The notes under the pieces: generated by a model | The model's database searches: none | What the model saw: the letters and a program-made list of their open reading frames with translations, nothing else | Told to the model about the DNA's origin: nothing | NCBI GenBank assembly: GCA_000507305.1 | Contig: DF241007.1 | Coordinates: 29,192-93,191 of the forward strand | Length of the DNA: 64,000 nucleotides | DNA from: Breviolum minutum Mf 1.05b.01 | Taxonomy: Eukaryota > Sar > Dinophyceae > Suessiales > Symbiodiniaceae | Reading direction: 5' to 3' | Shown here: in pieces, positions 10,603 through 21,049 of the stretch | Numbering within the stretch: position 1 is the stretch's first letter | Layout: the number at the start of each line of letters is the position of its first letter | Translations under genes and position numbers: made by a program

Positions 10603-11031
10603 AGTTTTTGTGTGTTTTTATCTCTTTTTTTTTGGCCTGAGGTTCGTTGGAGATACTTGGGTAGAGATTTTTGGTCTGGTCTGCTTCCATGGCTATTGGG
10701 GCAAAAATCGAACTAAATACAAACACAATAAACCTCAGGTTTGAAGATCGCTTGGTTTTTTTGACACCACTGGCTAAGAGAGAAGCTTGGAGAAAAAACA
10801 GAAGTCTTGCTCCACCAAGCCTATGTGTGTGTGAGGAATAAATACATATACAGTTATATATATATATTGTTCATGAAAAAACTAGGTATATAATTACATA
10901 ACTATACCTAGAACCTAAATGATTTTACCCCTGTTTTTGGTTGGAACCTTGGTTTTTGTGTTAAAGGGGGTTGACTTTCAAAAATAGAGGTCAATTTGGG
11001 TTCTAGGCAACCGTTATAGTCTAGAAACCTA

Positions 11032-11137
11032 TTACACCCCTGAAATTTAACATGGAACCTAAGAATCACCCAACTGAAAAGGAAAATTATCTTCCAAACA
11101 TCCATTTTCAGATTCCATGTTAAATTTCAGGGGAGTA
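11032..11137. mobile_element. Family F element
   Basis: Family F has ends of the type ACACCCC(T/C)GAAA(A/T)TTAACATGG. Here the left end is ACACCCCTGAAATTTAACAT and the right end ATGTTAAATTTCAGGGGAGT, nearly perfect complements. The core has GGAAAATTATCTTCCAAAC as in other copies. Confidence 0.75.
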
Positions 11138-11766
11138 CCCCCTGACATCTCCTCAACCCCTCTCAGCTCCTTTTTTCGGATCCCGCAATTTTCCCCCCTG
11201 GATCCACCTCGCGCCTTCACATTTCCAACTCCAAACATTCCACCCGGGTTGGGAATCCAACAACTCAATGATATCGAATCTTAACAATCTGCTTCCCACC
11301 ATTTGTGGTAGACCTTCATCACCTAACAAAGAGTGTACATCCAGTTATCATGTTACATTTTTGGAAGCTCCTGAATATAGAGTTCCCAAAAAATGACTGA
11401 GGATGCCGTTGCATTTTGGGTATCTTCGGCTTCAGACTATGGTGTCTTTGGGTACTGTATCTATGTTGAAGTTCAAGAAGGGGAATCCATTTTTGCTACG
11501 AAAAAGACTTCGAAAGACCCTAAATCAAATCCATCCCAACACAGGTCAACTCTCTATCGGTATCATCTGTGACTTCTTTTTTTCTCAGGGTGTCACTGTA
11601 AGTGCCAAGAATGGATAAAGCTGCAAAAGTGCAACTGGAAAATGGCCCAGATATTTTAGTTTGAATAATCATGACCGTTGTGGGTATGACCCCCCCGTTT
11701 TGTCTGGTACTTCCATAATTTTTGTGATCACTCAAAAAACCAGCCCAACAAAATCACAAGCCTCAC

Positions 11767-11958
11767 GAGCCATTCAGGGGCCGAGCTGTTTGTTGCAGGG
11801 GAAAACTGATACTGTTGATGGAAGAAATCCTGCACCAGTTGATATGGTAAATATCCCATTATTTGCAGGGTTTTTTACATCCCAGGTGGTGCAGGATTTC
11901 TTCCATCAACAGTACCAACATATACTAAGTTACTAGCTGCAGAGGTTGGCAGGTAGCC
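11767..11958 (-). CDS. Two small candidate exons flanking a family K intron
   Basis: Exon one (48 nt, from GGGTAG|GGCTAC) reads GYLPTSAASNLVYVGT and ends at ACT|GTTGATGG, inside the element's terminal repeat. Exon two (45 nt) starts after CATCAACAG|TATCAG and reads YQFSPATNSSAPEWL before CTC|GTGAGG. The 99-nt interval between them is the family K element. The joined frame is open, but both exons are short and unidentified. Confidence 0.35.
11810..11914 (-). mobile_element. Family K element, 28-base perfect TIRs, candidate introner
   Basis: The terminal inverted repeats are identical over 28 bases, starting TACTGTTGATGGAAGAAATC. On either strand the ends read TACT|GTTGATGG and CATCAACAG|TA, so both GT and AG lie inside the TIR. 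The interior is only about 50 bp and has no coding capacity. It is the best preserved of about seven family K copies. Confidence 0.85.
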
Positions 11959-12872
11959 CTACCCAGGATGCCAGATGATGCAATCGTCACCACCAGGAGT
12001 ATGAAAAAAAAATTAGGCTCGCGAATCCCAACCTTACCCTTCATGTGTGAGATTTTTACTGGGTGGAGGGGTTAGACCAAATGTATAGGTAAAGTTGCGC
12101 AAGTTGCAACCCCGCAAAAGAAAAATTGGATCTCCACCCTGCAGATGGTCATGCCGTTTCGAAGGATCATGCCGTTTTGGCGGGGGTGACCCAACGCTCG
12201 CGAAACCAGGCGTTTCACCAGCTAGTTTATTTACCACTTGGTCACTTGGATTGGATGCAATGAAAAATGATCACAAGTTCCCCCCACCAAACCAACAGGA
12301 AGAAACGGTTCTGAAGCTAATGGCGTTGCTGCAAATCAGCTGCGGTAAAAAAACAGCTGATTATGAAAAACCATGCAAATTCGAAAGCAGTGAAAATACC
12401 ATATAAGTTGATCATTCAACAAAGGGCATAACTTTGATGCCCTTCAGGGGACTTGCACACCCTGGAAACATTGAATCTAAAAAACTCACCCAATTGAAAT
12501 CCGGAAAATCATCTGAATCTAAACCATCCACCTCCATGACTTTTTGGAAATTTTTCCAGGGGTGTTTCTTAGTGAAGCCCCACTTTAAATCCAACCCTTG
12601 CCGACTGTGTCAAAGGTCGATGACAGCCAAGGAGGTCAACAAGGCTGCTAAACAAATCTGTGCTGTGAAGGCATTGCCAGCCATATCACTCAGTTCGCGC
12701 TTCGAAAGGCGTTTCTCCTTTCGAATGAACGAAGGGAAGAGCTTAGTGAACACGGGTGAAATCCGACAATAAAGGAAAAGGGGTAAAAAAACTGAAAAGT
12801 TCAACGTTGTTTTGGTGGGGGGGAGTGTTGCAAGAAATCTTCCTCTCACAAGCATGGTTCAATGCAAAAATG

Positions 12873-12971
12873 AGGTTCGCACCTGAAAATCGGCCTAAAC
12901 GCCACAAAAGGAAACGAGAAAGTAGTCCAACCATCCATTTTCAGGTGCAAACTTGCTGTTCGTTTCAGGGA
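12873..12971. mobile_element. Family B element
   Basis: The left half begins GTTCGCACCTGAAAAT and the right ends TTTTCAGGTGCAAACTTGCTG...TTTCAGGG. The outer left terminus is lost. Confidence 0.6.
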
Positions 12972-13249
12972 ACTTTTTGTAGTTCATTTAGTACCAGGAT
13001 TCCGGCCTAGTACCTGAAACCATCCACTGAAAAAACTGGTTGGATTTCAGTTGGATGATTCCAAATGGTTGGAAATCACCATTTCCATCCGCTAAAAAAT
13101 GGTTGTTGTTTCGGGTTGGTTCCAGGGGAGAAAGGGCAAGGGGTATCCGAAACCCTGAAGGCTGCCAAGTTGCGAAAAAGACATTGTTTCTGAGAATCCC
13201 CCCAAGGCGATAATGACATGGTCAACCTAACATACCCCCTCCTCAGAAA

Positions 13250-13370
13250 TACACCCTGGAAGATTAACGGCTGGTTCACCTACAAATCACCCATGAATGG
13301 AAAGGAAAATGACCTTTGAACCATCCACCTCCATGGAATTATGTTCCAGCCGTTAATCTTCAGGGGGTGT
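13250..13370. mobile_element. Family F element beside a family J fragment
   Basis: Ends ACACCCTGGAAGATTAACGG and CCGTTAATCTTCAGGGGGTGT are near-complementary. The 35 bp immediately left (GGTCAACCTAACATACCCCC...) are the start of a family J element, the same junction seen at 48.02 kb. Confidence 0.75.
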
Positions 13371-13709
13371 TTCTGGTTTAATTTGCGGCCTTTCTTGTGG
13401 GTTTTGTTTACAAGTTGTCAATTTTTTCTTTACAGAAAAAGTCCCTGAACTTACCACCAAGAAAACGCGACTAAAAAACTCCTGGAAAAAATGGTGGCCT
13501 TCTCAAGAGAGGCCACCTTCACTCATCCTCCCCGGACCCCCTTGCAGCTCCATCTGATAGGCATCGATTTCTGCTGGGCCCACCCCTTGCAGGAAGCACT
13601 TCTCACGTGTGCCTGGTGACCACACGATTTTCTCCATCAAAATGGTCATTTTTGCCAAATGATGTTGATCTTAGTCAAGTAAAAACAGTAGAACTCCAAT
13701 ATCTTTGCT

Positions 13710-13820
13710 TACTCCCTGGAAGTTTAACAGCTCACAAGTGAGAATTTGCCCTTCCAAACGGAAGGTGGTAGTCTTCCAAGCATCATTTTTTTCAGGATCG
13801 AGTTGTTAAACTTGTGGGGT
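13710..13820. mobile_element. Family F element
   Basis: Ends CCCTGGAAGTTTAACAGCTC and GAGTTGTTAAACTTGTGGGG are complementary with two or three mismatches. The core GTCTTCCAAGCATCATTTTT resembles other copies. Confidence 0.65.
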
Positions 13821-14304
13821 GAAGAGTCTTGAAGCCATACATATGAGGACCCAACAAAACACCTGGTGATGTTCAGTCTGGGGGAGGCATGGTCAATCGT
13901 ACCAGGAAAAAAACAAACATTAACATGGTGCAAAATTCTCCCCATTTGGCCTGGGATCTCATCATCCGTTTTTCCAGCCATGTTAGGTTTACCAGAGCAT
14001 CCATGGCTACAGGACCCCACCATCTCCGCGTTGAAAGGTCTGAGTGTCGTAGGACCCAGGATTGTGCATCTACAGCTGTTGACTAACAAAAGCCTGACCT
14101 GCCCATGCCCTCCCACCCTCCCAAAAAACGAAGAAACTCAAACGAGAACAAAAAATTACCACCCAAAAAATCAACATGTTTCCAAAAAGGGGCCCATTTC
14201 AAAAGGAAAAGAGTCTTCCAGTCCCATCATGTTTCAGCAAGGTATACCTGCATCACCTCAGGTGATGCACCAACCACATCATCCACCCAAACTGTTTGGT
14301 AACG

Positions 14305-14475
14305 CCATTTTTTCCCAAAAAAGATTCCCCAAAGAAAAGAAACATCTCCGCTAAAACTTCGCCTAACAGCCGCCACTTCTCGGCGCCAGTGACCACGTAC
14401 TTCCCCTTGGGAATGATGCAAGGCGCTATCCTCGCGTCTGCCCGATGGGAACGACCAAAGTTCTGGTCCACCTGT
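14305..14475 (-). CDS. Candidate exon, unknown protein
   Basis: Minus-strand frame reading ...VDQNFGRSHRADARIAP... and ...PKGKYVVTGAEKWRLLGEV.... Codon use is balanced and GC-rich against AT-rich surroundings. Possible acceptors are CCTACAG|GTGATACAG|GTGG. The downstream boundary is not clear. I recognise no family with confidence. Confidence 0.35.
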
Positions 14476-14546
14476 ATCACCTGTAGGGACCGGGGGATGG
14501 CTGGAGTGGCAAGGTGGCAGAGTCCAAGAATTTTCCAACATACTCG

Positions 14547-14660
14547 TGGAACATACCCAGACCCCCAACCAACGGTTTATGAAGGAATTCCTTTCAGTTG
14601 GGGGTTTAGGGATTCCTGGGGTATGCTCCGAGGGTATGTTGGGGTTTTCTTACACAGAGG
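14547..14660 (+). repeat. Family Q repeat, copy 1
   Basis: A CATACCCAGACCCCCAACC...GGGGTATGCTCCGAGGGTATG segment that recurs at 54.1 kb. The ends are partly complementary (CATACCC / GGGTATG). Confidence 0.5.
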
Positions 14661-15313
14661 GGAGAAGGGTGGGACCAGAATGGTGGCTTTCAGCCATGTT
14701 TTTGTTGGAAGGCTGGGGGGTTGATGATGACAATGAGGTCCAGATTTTTGAGAAAAATGTGCGATGTTTACAGGAAATGAGCAAACGTAATGGTGTCCGA
14801 CTGGAACTGAATAGATTAATGATAACAATCAGTTTTTGATTAGCAAAAGAATGAACAAAGAAATGAATCAAAAAATATAGAATAAATAGAATGCATAGTA
14901 AATTATAAATCATTAGATGATAAATAATATCTATAATAAGTGATAAATCATAAAGTTAATTAAATAAAAGTAAAAACAAAATTGAACAGATCATTTTCAT
15001 CAACATCTACCCCTACCAGATCAATGATAACAAGTAAAACAATCATACAGTTATCCAAAAAATAGTAAAACATCGATGATTTTCATCAACATCTACCCCT
15101 ACCAGATCTTCACCAAGATGCCACTTGACGTTTCTCCGGGTCAACTCCACGACCTTCCAGTTGATATGCTGCAAAGGCCACTACGTGAAGCCTTTTTTGT
15201 GCCGGGAAGAACTCAAATTTCTTAGGAAACCTAATGGAATTTTAAGCAAAGGAGGGGTGGTCTAAGGGGAACCTAATGGAATTTCAGGGGCTATGTTAGA
15301 TTTTGGGGGGTGT

Positions 15314-15448
15314 ATACTTGGAGGATCATGCCAGGACTTGTAAGTAGTTAGGATCACCTCCATTTATAAGCCATAAAAATAGGCCATTTGGAAGGGGAAC
15401 AACCTTAGGGCACTTACTAACCATGGTGTTATAACGACTTACTGAACC
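15314..15448. mobile_element. Family H element (right end altered)
   Basis: Family H is about 130-155 bp with ends close to TACTTGGAGGATCATCCCAG and a core with TTATAAGCCAT, CATTTGGAAGGGGAACAAC and ACTTACTAACCATGG. Here the left end is intact and the right runs into a CTTACTGAACCTTAGGG motif. Confidence 0.6.
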
Positions 15449-15630
15449 TTAGGGAATTTTTAAGCCAAGGAGGGGTCTAAGGGGATGAGGGCAACTGGGA
15501 ATCCTACAATCTGTTTCCGACCTTAGGGAATTTTAGGGAAGCCCAAAAGTGATCATATCTTTAAGTCAACGGACTCGAAGCAGGAAGAGGATGAAAATGG
15601 GAGTTGACACATAATGAATCACATGAATCA

Positions 15631-15736
15631 CTAGGTGGTGGGTGAACCAACCCATCTGAAAAATATGCTCGTCAAATTGGACATCTTCCCTAAAGATAGG
15701 GGTGAAAAGGAAAAAACATGTGAAACCACTACCTAG
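15631..15736. mobile_element. Family A element
   Basis: Complete copy starting CTAGGTGGTGGGTGAACC and ending ACCACTACCTAG. Its 60-bp left flank is duplicated at 17.0 kb, next to another family A copy. Confidence 0.8.
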
Positions 15737-16217
15737 TAAGGGAATCATAGAAACACCTAGGGATTACTTATAGGTTTACCCATGCTTATATTGAACCAAA
15801 CATGTTTCACAGCAAGTCTTTCCTAAGAAACGTCACTGAATCCCAAAAAAGAAAGGAAAATCACATCCCTCCCCAAAAGTAACAGCAAAAGCCTCTGAAA
15901 ATGGGCCGGGCCCCAAAAGGAATTTTCATCTTCTCACCATGGATCTTCGGGGGCTATGTTAGTTTTCAGAGAGGGTAGTCTTCCGGACAATAGCATTTTT
16001 CAGAGGCCATGTATGTCAAACAAACTTCGTTGTTTTTTTAGGCAAAATATATGCCGAAATGGATACCGTTTTGTACTGTATATAGTAATTATTCTCATGT
16101 CTAGTCTCACCCTATGCGTATATATCCGTATCCTGCTTTTTTTTGTGCCAAAGATCAAACCCGTGCAGCTTGTCTAATCCCACCAACATCACAACCCGAA
16201 AACCCTGTGAGTCCCAT

Positions 16218-16340
16218 AAATCTCCAACGTTCGGACCCACTGAACGTTACGAACCCCTAATCTAAACCTGAGTATCTAATAGCTCCATCGCAACTTACTG
16301 AACAGGGTCCGTTGGTAAGGTCCCATTCGATTTTTGATGG
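16218..16340 (+). repeat. Family E dispersed repeat, copy 2
   Basis: Matches copy 1 from AAATCTCCAACGTTCGGACC to ATTTTTGATGG with small insertions. It is followed at once by a family H segment. Confidence 0.65.
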
Positions 16341-16342
16341 TT

Positions 16343-16436
16343 GTTCCCCTTCCAAATGGCCTAAATAATGGCAGCCATAAAATTCCCTAAGGTTCAGTAA
16401 GTCGTTATAACACCACGGTTAATAAGTGCCTTAAGG
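16343..16436 (-). mobile_element. Family H fragment, reversed
   Basis: The segment from CCCCTTCCAAATGGCC to ACGGTTAATAAGTGCC is the reverse complement of the 15.36-15.46 kb family H copy, including the shared GTTATAACACCA motif. The two form an inverted pair about 1 kb apart. Confidence 0.6.
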
Positions 16437-16545
16437 AGTGATTCGATCCAAATTTCGATCCGAAGAAACTCCCTGGCGGTCAGTGGCAGTTGCCGAGCCG
16501 TCACCTCTGCGACCTTCTTGCTGAGACGAGCCTGGTAGGGTCTGG
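16436..16545 (-). CDS. Candidate exon, unknown protein
   Basis: The minus strand reads ...YQARLSKKVAEVTARQL... then ...TAREFLRIEIWIES, a charged, helix-like stretch with clean codons. A plausible acceptor is TTCACCCAG|ACCC. The downstream end runs into the family H fragment. Confidence 0.35.
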
Positions 16546-16674
16546 GTGAAGCATGAAGTAGCCAGGTCCCACCAAACGGGACTGGTGGAAGCTACAAAAC
16601 TGGCTTGATGTCCATAGTTTGACAGGGGGAAATATGATATGTATATATATAATATATTATATATATATACCTAC

Positions 16675-16858
16675 TTTGATGGAGATTTTCCAAACTGCTA
16701 CTGTTGATGGTTCAGAAATCCCAAACAACCAGCCGGGATGTATAAAACCGTGTAACTAATGAGATATTTACCATATCAACCGTGCAGGATTTGTTCCATC
16801 AACACTATTTCTGCCCACCCCCAAAAAAGTGGAAGTATCATATTAAGGAAAACCATTT
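16675..16858 (-). CDS. Two candidate exons flanking a family K intron
   Basis: The upstream frame reads NMILPLFWGWAEI and stops at ATAGT|GTTGATGG; the downstream one resumes after CATCAACAG|TAGCAG as SSLENLHQ, ending at CAAA|GTAGGT. The intron of 103 nt is not a multiple of three, so in-phase joining is informative. The left limit is only approximate. Function unknown. Confidence 0.4.
16699..16809 (-). mobile_element. Family K element, candidate introner
   Basis: Left end TACTGTTGATGGTTCAGAAA, right end GTTCCATCAACACTAT. As at 11.8 kb, the minus-strand GT and AG fall at the same TIR positions. Confidence 0.75.
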
Positions 16859-17059
16859 CAAACACCACCCAGCAACATCTTTTTTGTTTCCATACCCAAA
16901 AATAATATCATAGGGTGACATGTTTGAATTTGGGGATGGTGGTCAACATTGTGATCATGAATCTGGCCATAATGTAGCGTTAGGAAGCCAAACAGTCGCC
17001 ATATTAGTCAACGGAGTCGAAGCTGGAAAAGGATGAAAACGGGAGTTGACACATCATGA

Positions 17060-17156
17060 AGTGGTTGAACCAACCCATTTGAAAACTATTAGTCAAATTG
17101 GATCACTTCCCCAGGTAAGGATGAAAATTAAAAATGAAAATAAAACCACCACCTAC
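17060..17156. mobile_element. Family A element (left terminus degraded)
   Basis: Begins GTGGTTGAACCAACCC, having lost the CTAGTTG, and ends AAACCACCACCTAC. On the minus strand the right end gives CTACA|GTAGGTGG, a good donor for the exon beside it. Confidence 0.7.
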
Positions 17157-17409
17157 TGTAGATCATGTCTCATTACTTCTTCAAGCTCTACCTTTACTAC
17201 TACGCGTCCCAAAGATTTTAAAAAAAAACAAGCTTCCACCTTCATCACATCCACCGCACCCCTGCAAAGTTTGTAACCTACACCCCCGAAAACTAACATG
17301 GATACCCAAAATTGCCATATTTGAAAGGAGATACATTTCCCAAACCATCATTTTTGGTATCTATGTTAGATTTCCGGGGGGTACGAAGCTTGTAACAAAA
17401 CATAGCAAA
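17157..17409 (-). CDS. Two candidate exons joined across a family F element
   Basis: A 25-nt segment (FAMFCYKL, after TTATAAAG|) ends at CTTC|GTACCCC. After the family F element the frame resumes at GGTGTAG|GT and continues for 121 nt as YKLCRGAVDVMKVEACF... and ...GRVVVKVELEEVMRHDL before CTACA|GTAGGT. The removed interval is 107 nt, so restoration of frame is not trivial. The charged, regular sequence is strongly coding-like, but I know no family for it. Confidence 0.45.
17278..17384 (-). mobile_element. Family F element, candidate introner
   Basis: Ends CACCCCCGAAAACTAACATG and CTATGTTAGATTTCCGGGGG. On the minus strand it starts GTACCCC and ends GGGGTGTAG, so the splice dinucleotides are at the element's outermost bases. 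Confidence 0.75.
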
Positions 17410-17447
17410 CTTTATAAAATTTCAAACAAATGGGTGGTGGAAGCCAT

Positions 17448-17603
17448 CTACTTGGAGAATATTATCCCGGGACAGGACTTGTAAGTGGTGATCGGATCAC
17501 CCCTATCTTTTTTTTTAGGCGGTTAGGAACAACCCCATTCAGGGGACTTACTAACCAACCATGGTTATTAACCACCTTTCTAACTGGTATGATCCTCCAA
17601 GTA
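17448..17603. mobile_element. Family H element
   Basis: Left end CTACTTGGAGAATATTATCC, right end GGTATGATCCTCCAAGTAC; the interior shares GGACTTACTAACC...CCATGGTTATTAACCACC with other copies. Confidence 0.75.
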
Positions 17604-17659
17604 CCGGAGTACCGGTCTCATCCCCCGGGTCACCCTCCCCGGTTTTTTTTGGGGTGCCT

Positions 17660-17806
17660 GATCTAAGTTGCTGCAAAGCTGTTCGAACTGGCCCACCCAC
17701 TTGGTTCCATGTGCTTGCCCATGGGCTTCATGTTGTTCTTCTGTGGTGCCTTCTGATGACCTCAGCTCGACAACAAACAGATGTCTTCGGGTCTTCGTTA
17801 TTGATT
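17660..17806 (-). CDS. Candidate exon, unknown protein
   Basis: The minus strand reads ...RRHLFVVELRSSEGTTEEQ..., then ...AHGTKWVGQFEQLCSNL, ending near GATCAG|GCACCC. That would be a GC donor, which dinoflagellates are known to use. Upstream limit is unclear. Confidence 0.35.
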
Positions 17807-18275
17807 TCATCTCAACACATCGTGTCTGGGTGAATGATCTGTAAGTATCAAATAGATGACCAACTCGAAATGATAAAGCTTACCCCCCTTTAAGTACGAT
17901 TAAATCGCTCGGAATCCTCTTAGATTTCCCATTTATCTTTTAAAAACAAATAATAATTTCTAAAAAAACACGAGAAAACTGATGGCCCCAGGATTTTTCG
18001 TGAAACCCCACAAGTGGTGCTTCGGAAGATTCTCCGGCGCTCCCATGAAAAAAACATGCTGCGCTTTGCCGCCATGGGCACGTTGGTTCCAGGAACCGCT
18101 CTAGCGGCACTAAAGCACAACGAAAGGACCTTACAAAACCCATGTTGCACATCCCACCACGGAGGTTGTACCCAACAGGGTGGGGTCACCCCGGCAACTG
18201 CGGAGGGGTAGAGGAAGGTGATGTTTTGTTGGAGGTCTTATCATATCATCTCTCCATCTCCAACTGCCATCAACC

Positions 18276-18442
18276 ATAATTGTAGGAATTTGAAGGGGAT
18301 CACCCCAATGCCACCCTCAGGAAATAGCCGGCCTTCTTTTAAAAGGTGATGAAGCCCATAAATGTGTCCCTTAGTAATCCCCGATCATAAGACCTTATTT
18401 CCTTGGGAAAATGACATTGGTACCCTTAAATTCCTATGACAA
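18276..18442. repeat. Family J-related inverted-repeat element
   Basis: Left end ATTGTAGGAATTTGAAGGG and right end ACCCTTAAATTCCTATGACA are roughly complementary; the middle shares GAAGCCCATAAATGTGTCCC with the 10.5 kb element. Confidence 0.6.
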
Positions 18443-19454
18443 TAAGCAACCCAACTCACTTTTTGGTGATGCCTGCGGCTTTTTTGCAACTCTCACATAT
18501 ATCATGTTTACCTCAAAATGTCGTTGGTTCAAGTTCCCCATTTCATAGCAATAGGCAATCTTTGACAGAGACAAATCACCATAAAATCTTGAAGAGGTTT
18601 TAATCAATTAAGGCTGGACTTCATATTCAAATTTCCCCCCCCTACTTCGTATTGTCACGGTCGCAATGGGAACTTCCTCAGACACTGCTAACTCTATCTA
18701 TATATAAATATAAATAAAGAAAGAAAACATACTGTATAAATATACATCCCCTGAAATTTAAAAAACAACATCACCCCTGAAAAAATGGATGCTTTTGGAA
18801 AAACTACACCAAATCCTCTCAGGGCGCCAAAATTTTCCACAACCTTCAAGGGCGTTTTTTTTAAATTGGCTTCCCTTTAAAAAGGCCACCTTTTTGAAGG
18901 AAAACGGGGGCCCAACGCCCTTTGTTCGAACACGCCCCGGTTGAGTCAGCTTAGCTCAGCTAATCGCGAAAAAACCAGGGCACAAGAAGATCTTGGAAGC
19001 TTCAGCGGCACCAGTGGTTTTACTTTTGAAGTAAAGGCTCCAAGATCTTCGACGACTTTGAGGTGGTCCAAACCTCAAAGTTTTTTGACAAAGATACTGA
19101 CCCAAGCAAAAAGGGACTGGGTTTTTTTTGGGAAGCTGTGGTTCAAAAACACGTGTTGGTTAATGTTGGTATCTTTTTAGGTTTGACAAGTGATAGAAAT
19201 AGATCTTGTGCAATCTAAAATGCAATAGAAATATACTATATGATGATACCATCATGAAGGGATTTGTACCAAAGCACTTCTTAGCTACAGAGGCCAAACT
19301 ACTGTAAATGACCTGGAACCTGATTATCAAAAATAGATTATCAAAAATAGACTTGTCTCCAACCCAGGCTTCAAGAATTCTTCCAAATTTGCGTGGTTTT
19401 TATTTGAAGCCTACTGTCAAACTTCAAACAAGAAGAAAGAAACATGCCCTTGTC

Positions 19455-19502
19455 AACAACAACAACAACAACAACAAGAAGAAAAACAACAACAAGAAAA
19501 CC
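19455..19502. repeat. (CAA)n/(AAG)n microsatellite
   Basis: Imperfect CAA triplets interspersed with AAG; gives a spurious poly-Asn frame. Confidence 0.9.
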
Positions 19503-20145
19503 ACAAACCTCCTTTTTCAGGTTGTTTCACCTCGTTTTGGCTACTTGTAGCTCATCCCAGGCACTCGTGAGCAGAGACGCAGTGTGAAGTTGACACAAAG
19601 TTGCGCTGCCGAAAGGCAGCGTCTTGTATGTCGATGGGTCGATGAAACTGGTCCTTTTCCAGATGGGACCCCCCAGTCGATCGTCAGAAATGGAGCGGAT
19701 GTTATGGGGCCGAAAGAAATAATGCCCTTATAAATGGCTCACTTGGGTGAAATGGGGCGGGCCCCTTTTTTTTAGATGAAGTTATATAGTTCACCCTACT
19801 TCCTAACTGGTTTGCAAGGGCGGAAACAGCGGGAACGGATGGGCTTGCGGGAAGCCTTTCGGGATGGAATCTGAGGTGGGATTTTTTTTTATCTCTTTAC
19901 ACCCCCGAAAATCTAAGATGGAAACAGAAAATACCCCCCTTGGAAAAGGAGAAATCCATCTACAAACCACCAGTTTTGCTTACAGTATGCTACCTGAATT
20001 TTCGGGAAAACATAGCAGGTTTTTTCAAATCTCCACCCATGTAGGTGTTTGTATCATATTTCCCCCTGTCAAACTTCTGGACATATAGGGACATCAACTC
20101 AAATCAACAGACTCAAGTGTTGTGGGATGAGAGATTCCCAGATAC

Positions 20146-20250
20146 ACTCTCGAAGTTTAACAACTCGCCCCTGAAAAGGATGATTGGAAGGCTACTTTTA
20201 ACTTTTTGGGAAGGAAACTATTTTCAGGGGCTATGTTAAACTTCAAGTGG
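20146..20250. mobile_element. Family F element
   Basis: Ends CGAAGTTTAACAACTCGCCC and CTATGTTAAACTTCAAGTGG; core with CCTGAAAAGGATGATTGGAAGG. Confidence 0.65.
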
Positions 20251-20479
20251 TCATCATGAAAATCAAATGCCATGCCATCTTCCCCCAAGAAATAGCTGCT
20301 AGCCGGCCTAAAGAGAATATTCACCACCACGAATCCCTTAATCCGCATTCGGAAACAGATTTCTGGTGTCCAACTCCTGCCTTCACAAGGTTACAAGTTG
20401 ACACCCCTCATGACCTGAAAAATTTCAGAAAAATTGTCACCCATTTGTATTGGAAATGATGCTCACCAAAATGAATCAT

Positions 20480-20615
20480 CTGGTTGCTGGAAAAAATTTC
20501 AACCCATCTGAAAATGATACGTCAAATTGGATCATTTCCTCAATGCCCAAATAGGGAACACAACAAAAAATCTCAAGTAGGGTGGAAAATCAAAATGGTT
20601 CAAACCACAACCCAG
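20480..20615. mobile_element. Family A element, degenerate
   Basis: Retains AACCCATCTGAAAAT, GTCAAATTGGATCATTTCC and a final CAAACCACAACCCAGG; the middle is expanded. Confidence 0.5.
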
Positions 20616-20860
20616 GTAATCCTTGTCATGAAAAATTGAATCTTGAAATCTTGGGTAACTTGAAATGCTTCAACATTCGCTGCGTTTACTGCGCCTCCTT
20701 CCGCTTTCGCCACATATTGGCACTGTTCTCCACACCCAGAAATAGCAAATTGTCACATCGATCCACTAACTTCAACATGTTGGAATAACCTGCGGGTTTG
20801 CGGCGGGTTTTTGAAAAGTCGCGGACGAAACACTCCGATGCAATTCAGAATGCTTGAAAC

Positions 20861-20935
20861 CACCCCCCCCCTACCATACCCCCCTCAGAAATAGAAATAA
20901 GGGTTGAATAAGACCTTATTAAGGGAAATCAAACT
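20861..20935. repeat. Family J left-half fragment
   Basis: The segment CCTACCATACCCCCCTCAGAAA...GACCTTATTAAGGGAAATCAA is repeated almost exactly 190 bp downstream as the start of the full family J element. Confidence 0.6.
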
Positions 20936-21049
20936 CTTGGCATCTACAATGTGTGTGTGTGTGTCTGGCTTTTTTTTTAACCGGTGACAAACACCTTCAA
21001 GGGCTTTCCATGCTTGCAAGGAAAATTGCTGGAAGCCTCAATCGTTCAA

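Larger units (their letters stand above)
10099..11766. other. Intronic or intergenic: repeats only
   Basis: The stretch holds a large imperfect inverted repeat related to family J (10.43-10.60 kb), an AT dinucleotide tract near 10.86 kb, a family F element and unassigned AT-rich sequence. No coding-like frame stands out. Confidence 0.5.
11959..14304. other. Repeat-rich stretch with one ambiguous coding-like segment
   Basis: Contains a family L fragment (11.95-12.0 kb), family B, J and F elements. Between 12.59 and 12.77 kb both strands are open and coding-like (plus ...MTAKEVNKAAKQICAVK..., minus ...RKEKRLSKRELSDMAGN...), and I cannot choose between them. Elsewhere I see nothing. Confidence 0.4.
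14476..16435. other. Repeat-rich, low-complexity stretch without a gene
   Basis: Includes a family Q repeat (14.55-14.66 kb), a very AT-rich block (14.8-15.1 kb) with a 30-bp duplication (CATCAACATCTACCCC), CCTAATGGAATTT/CCTTAGGGAATTT repeats, and family H, A and E elements. Confidence 0.5.

Noticed and set aside
15566-15748. Recurrent peptide EDVQFDEHIF with MGWF
   Set aside because: Translation of family A; it appears wherever that element lies in this orientation.
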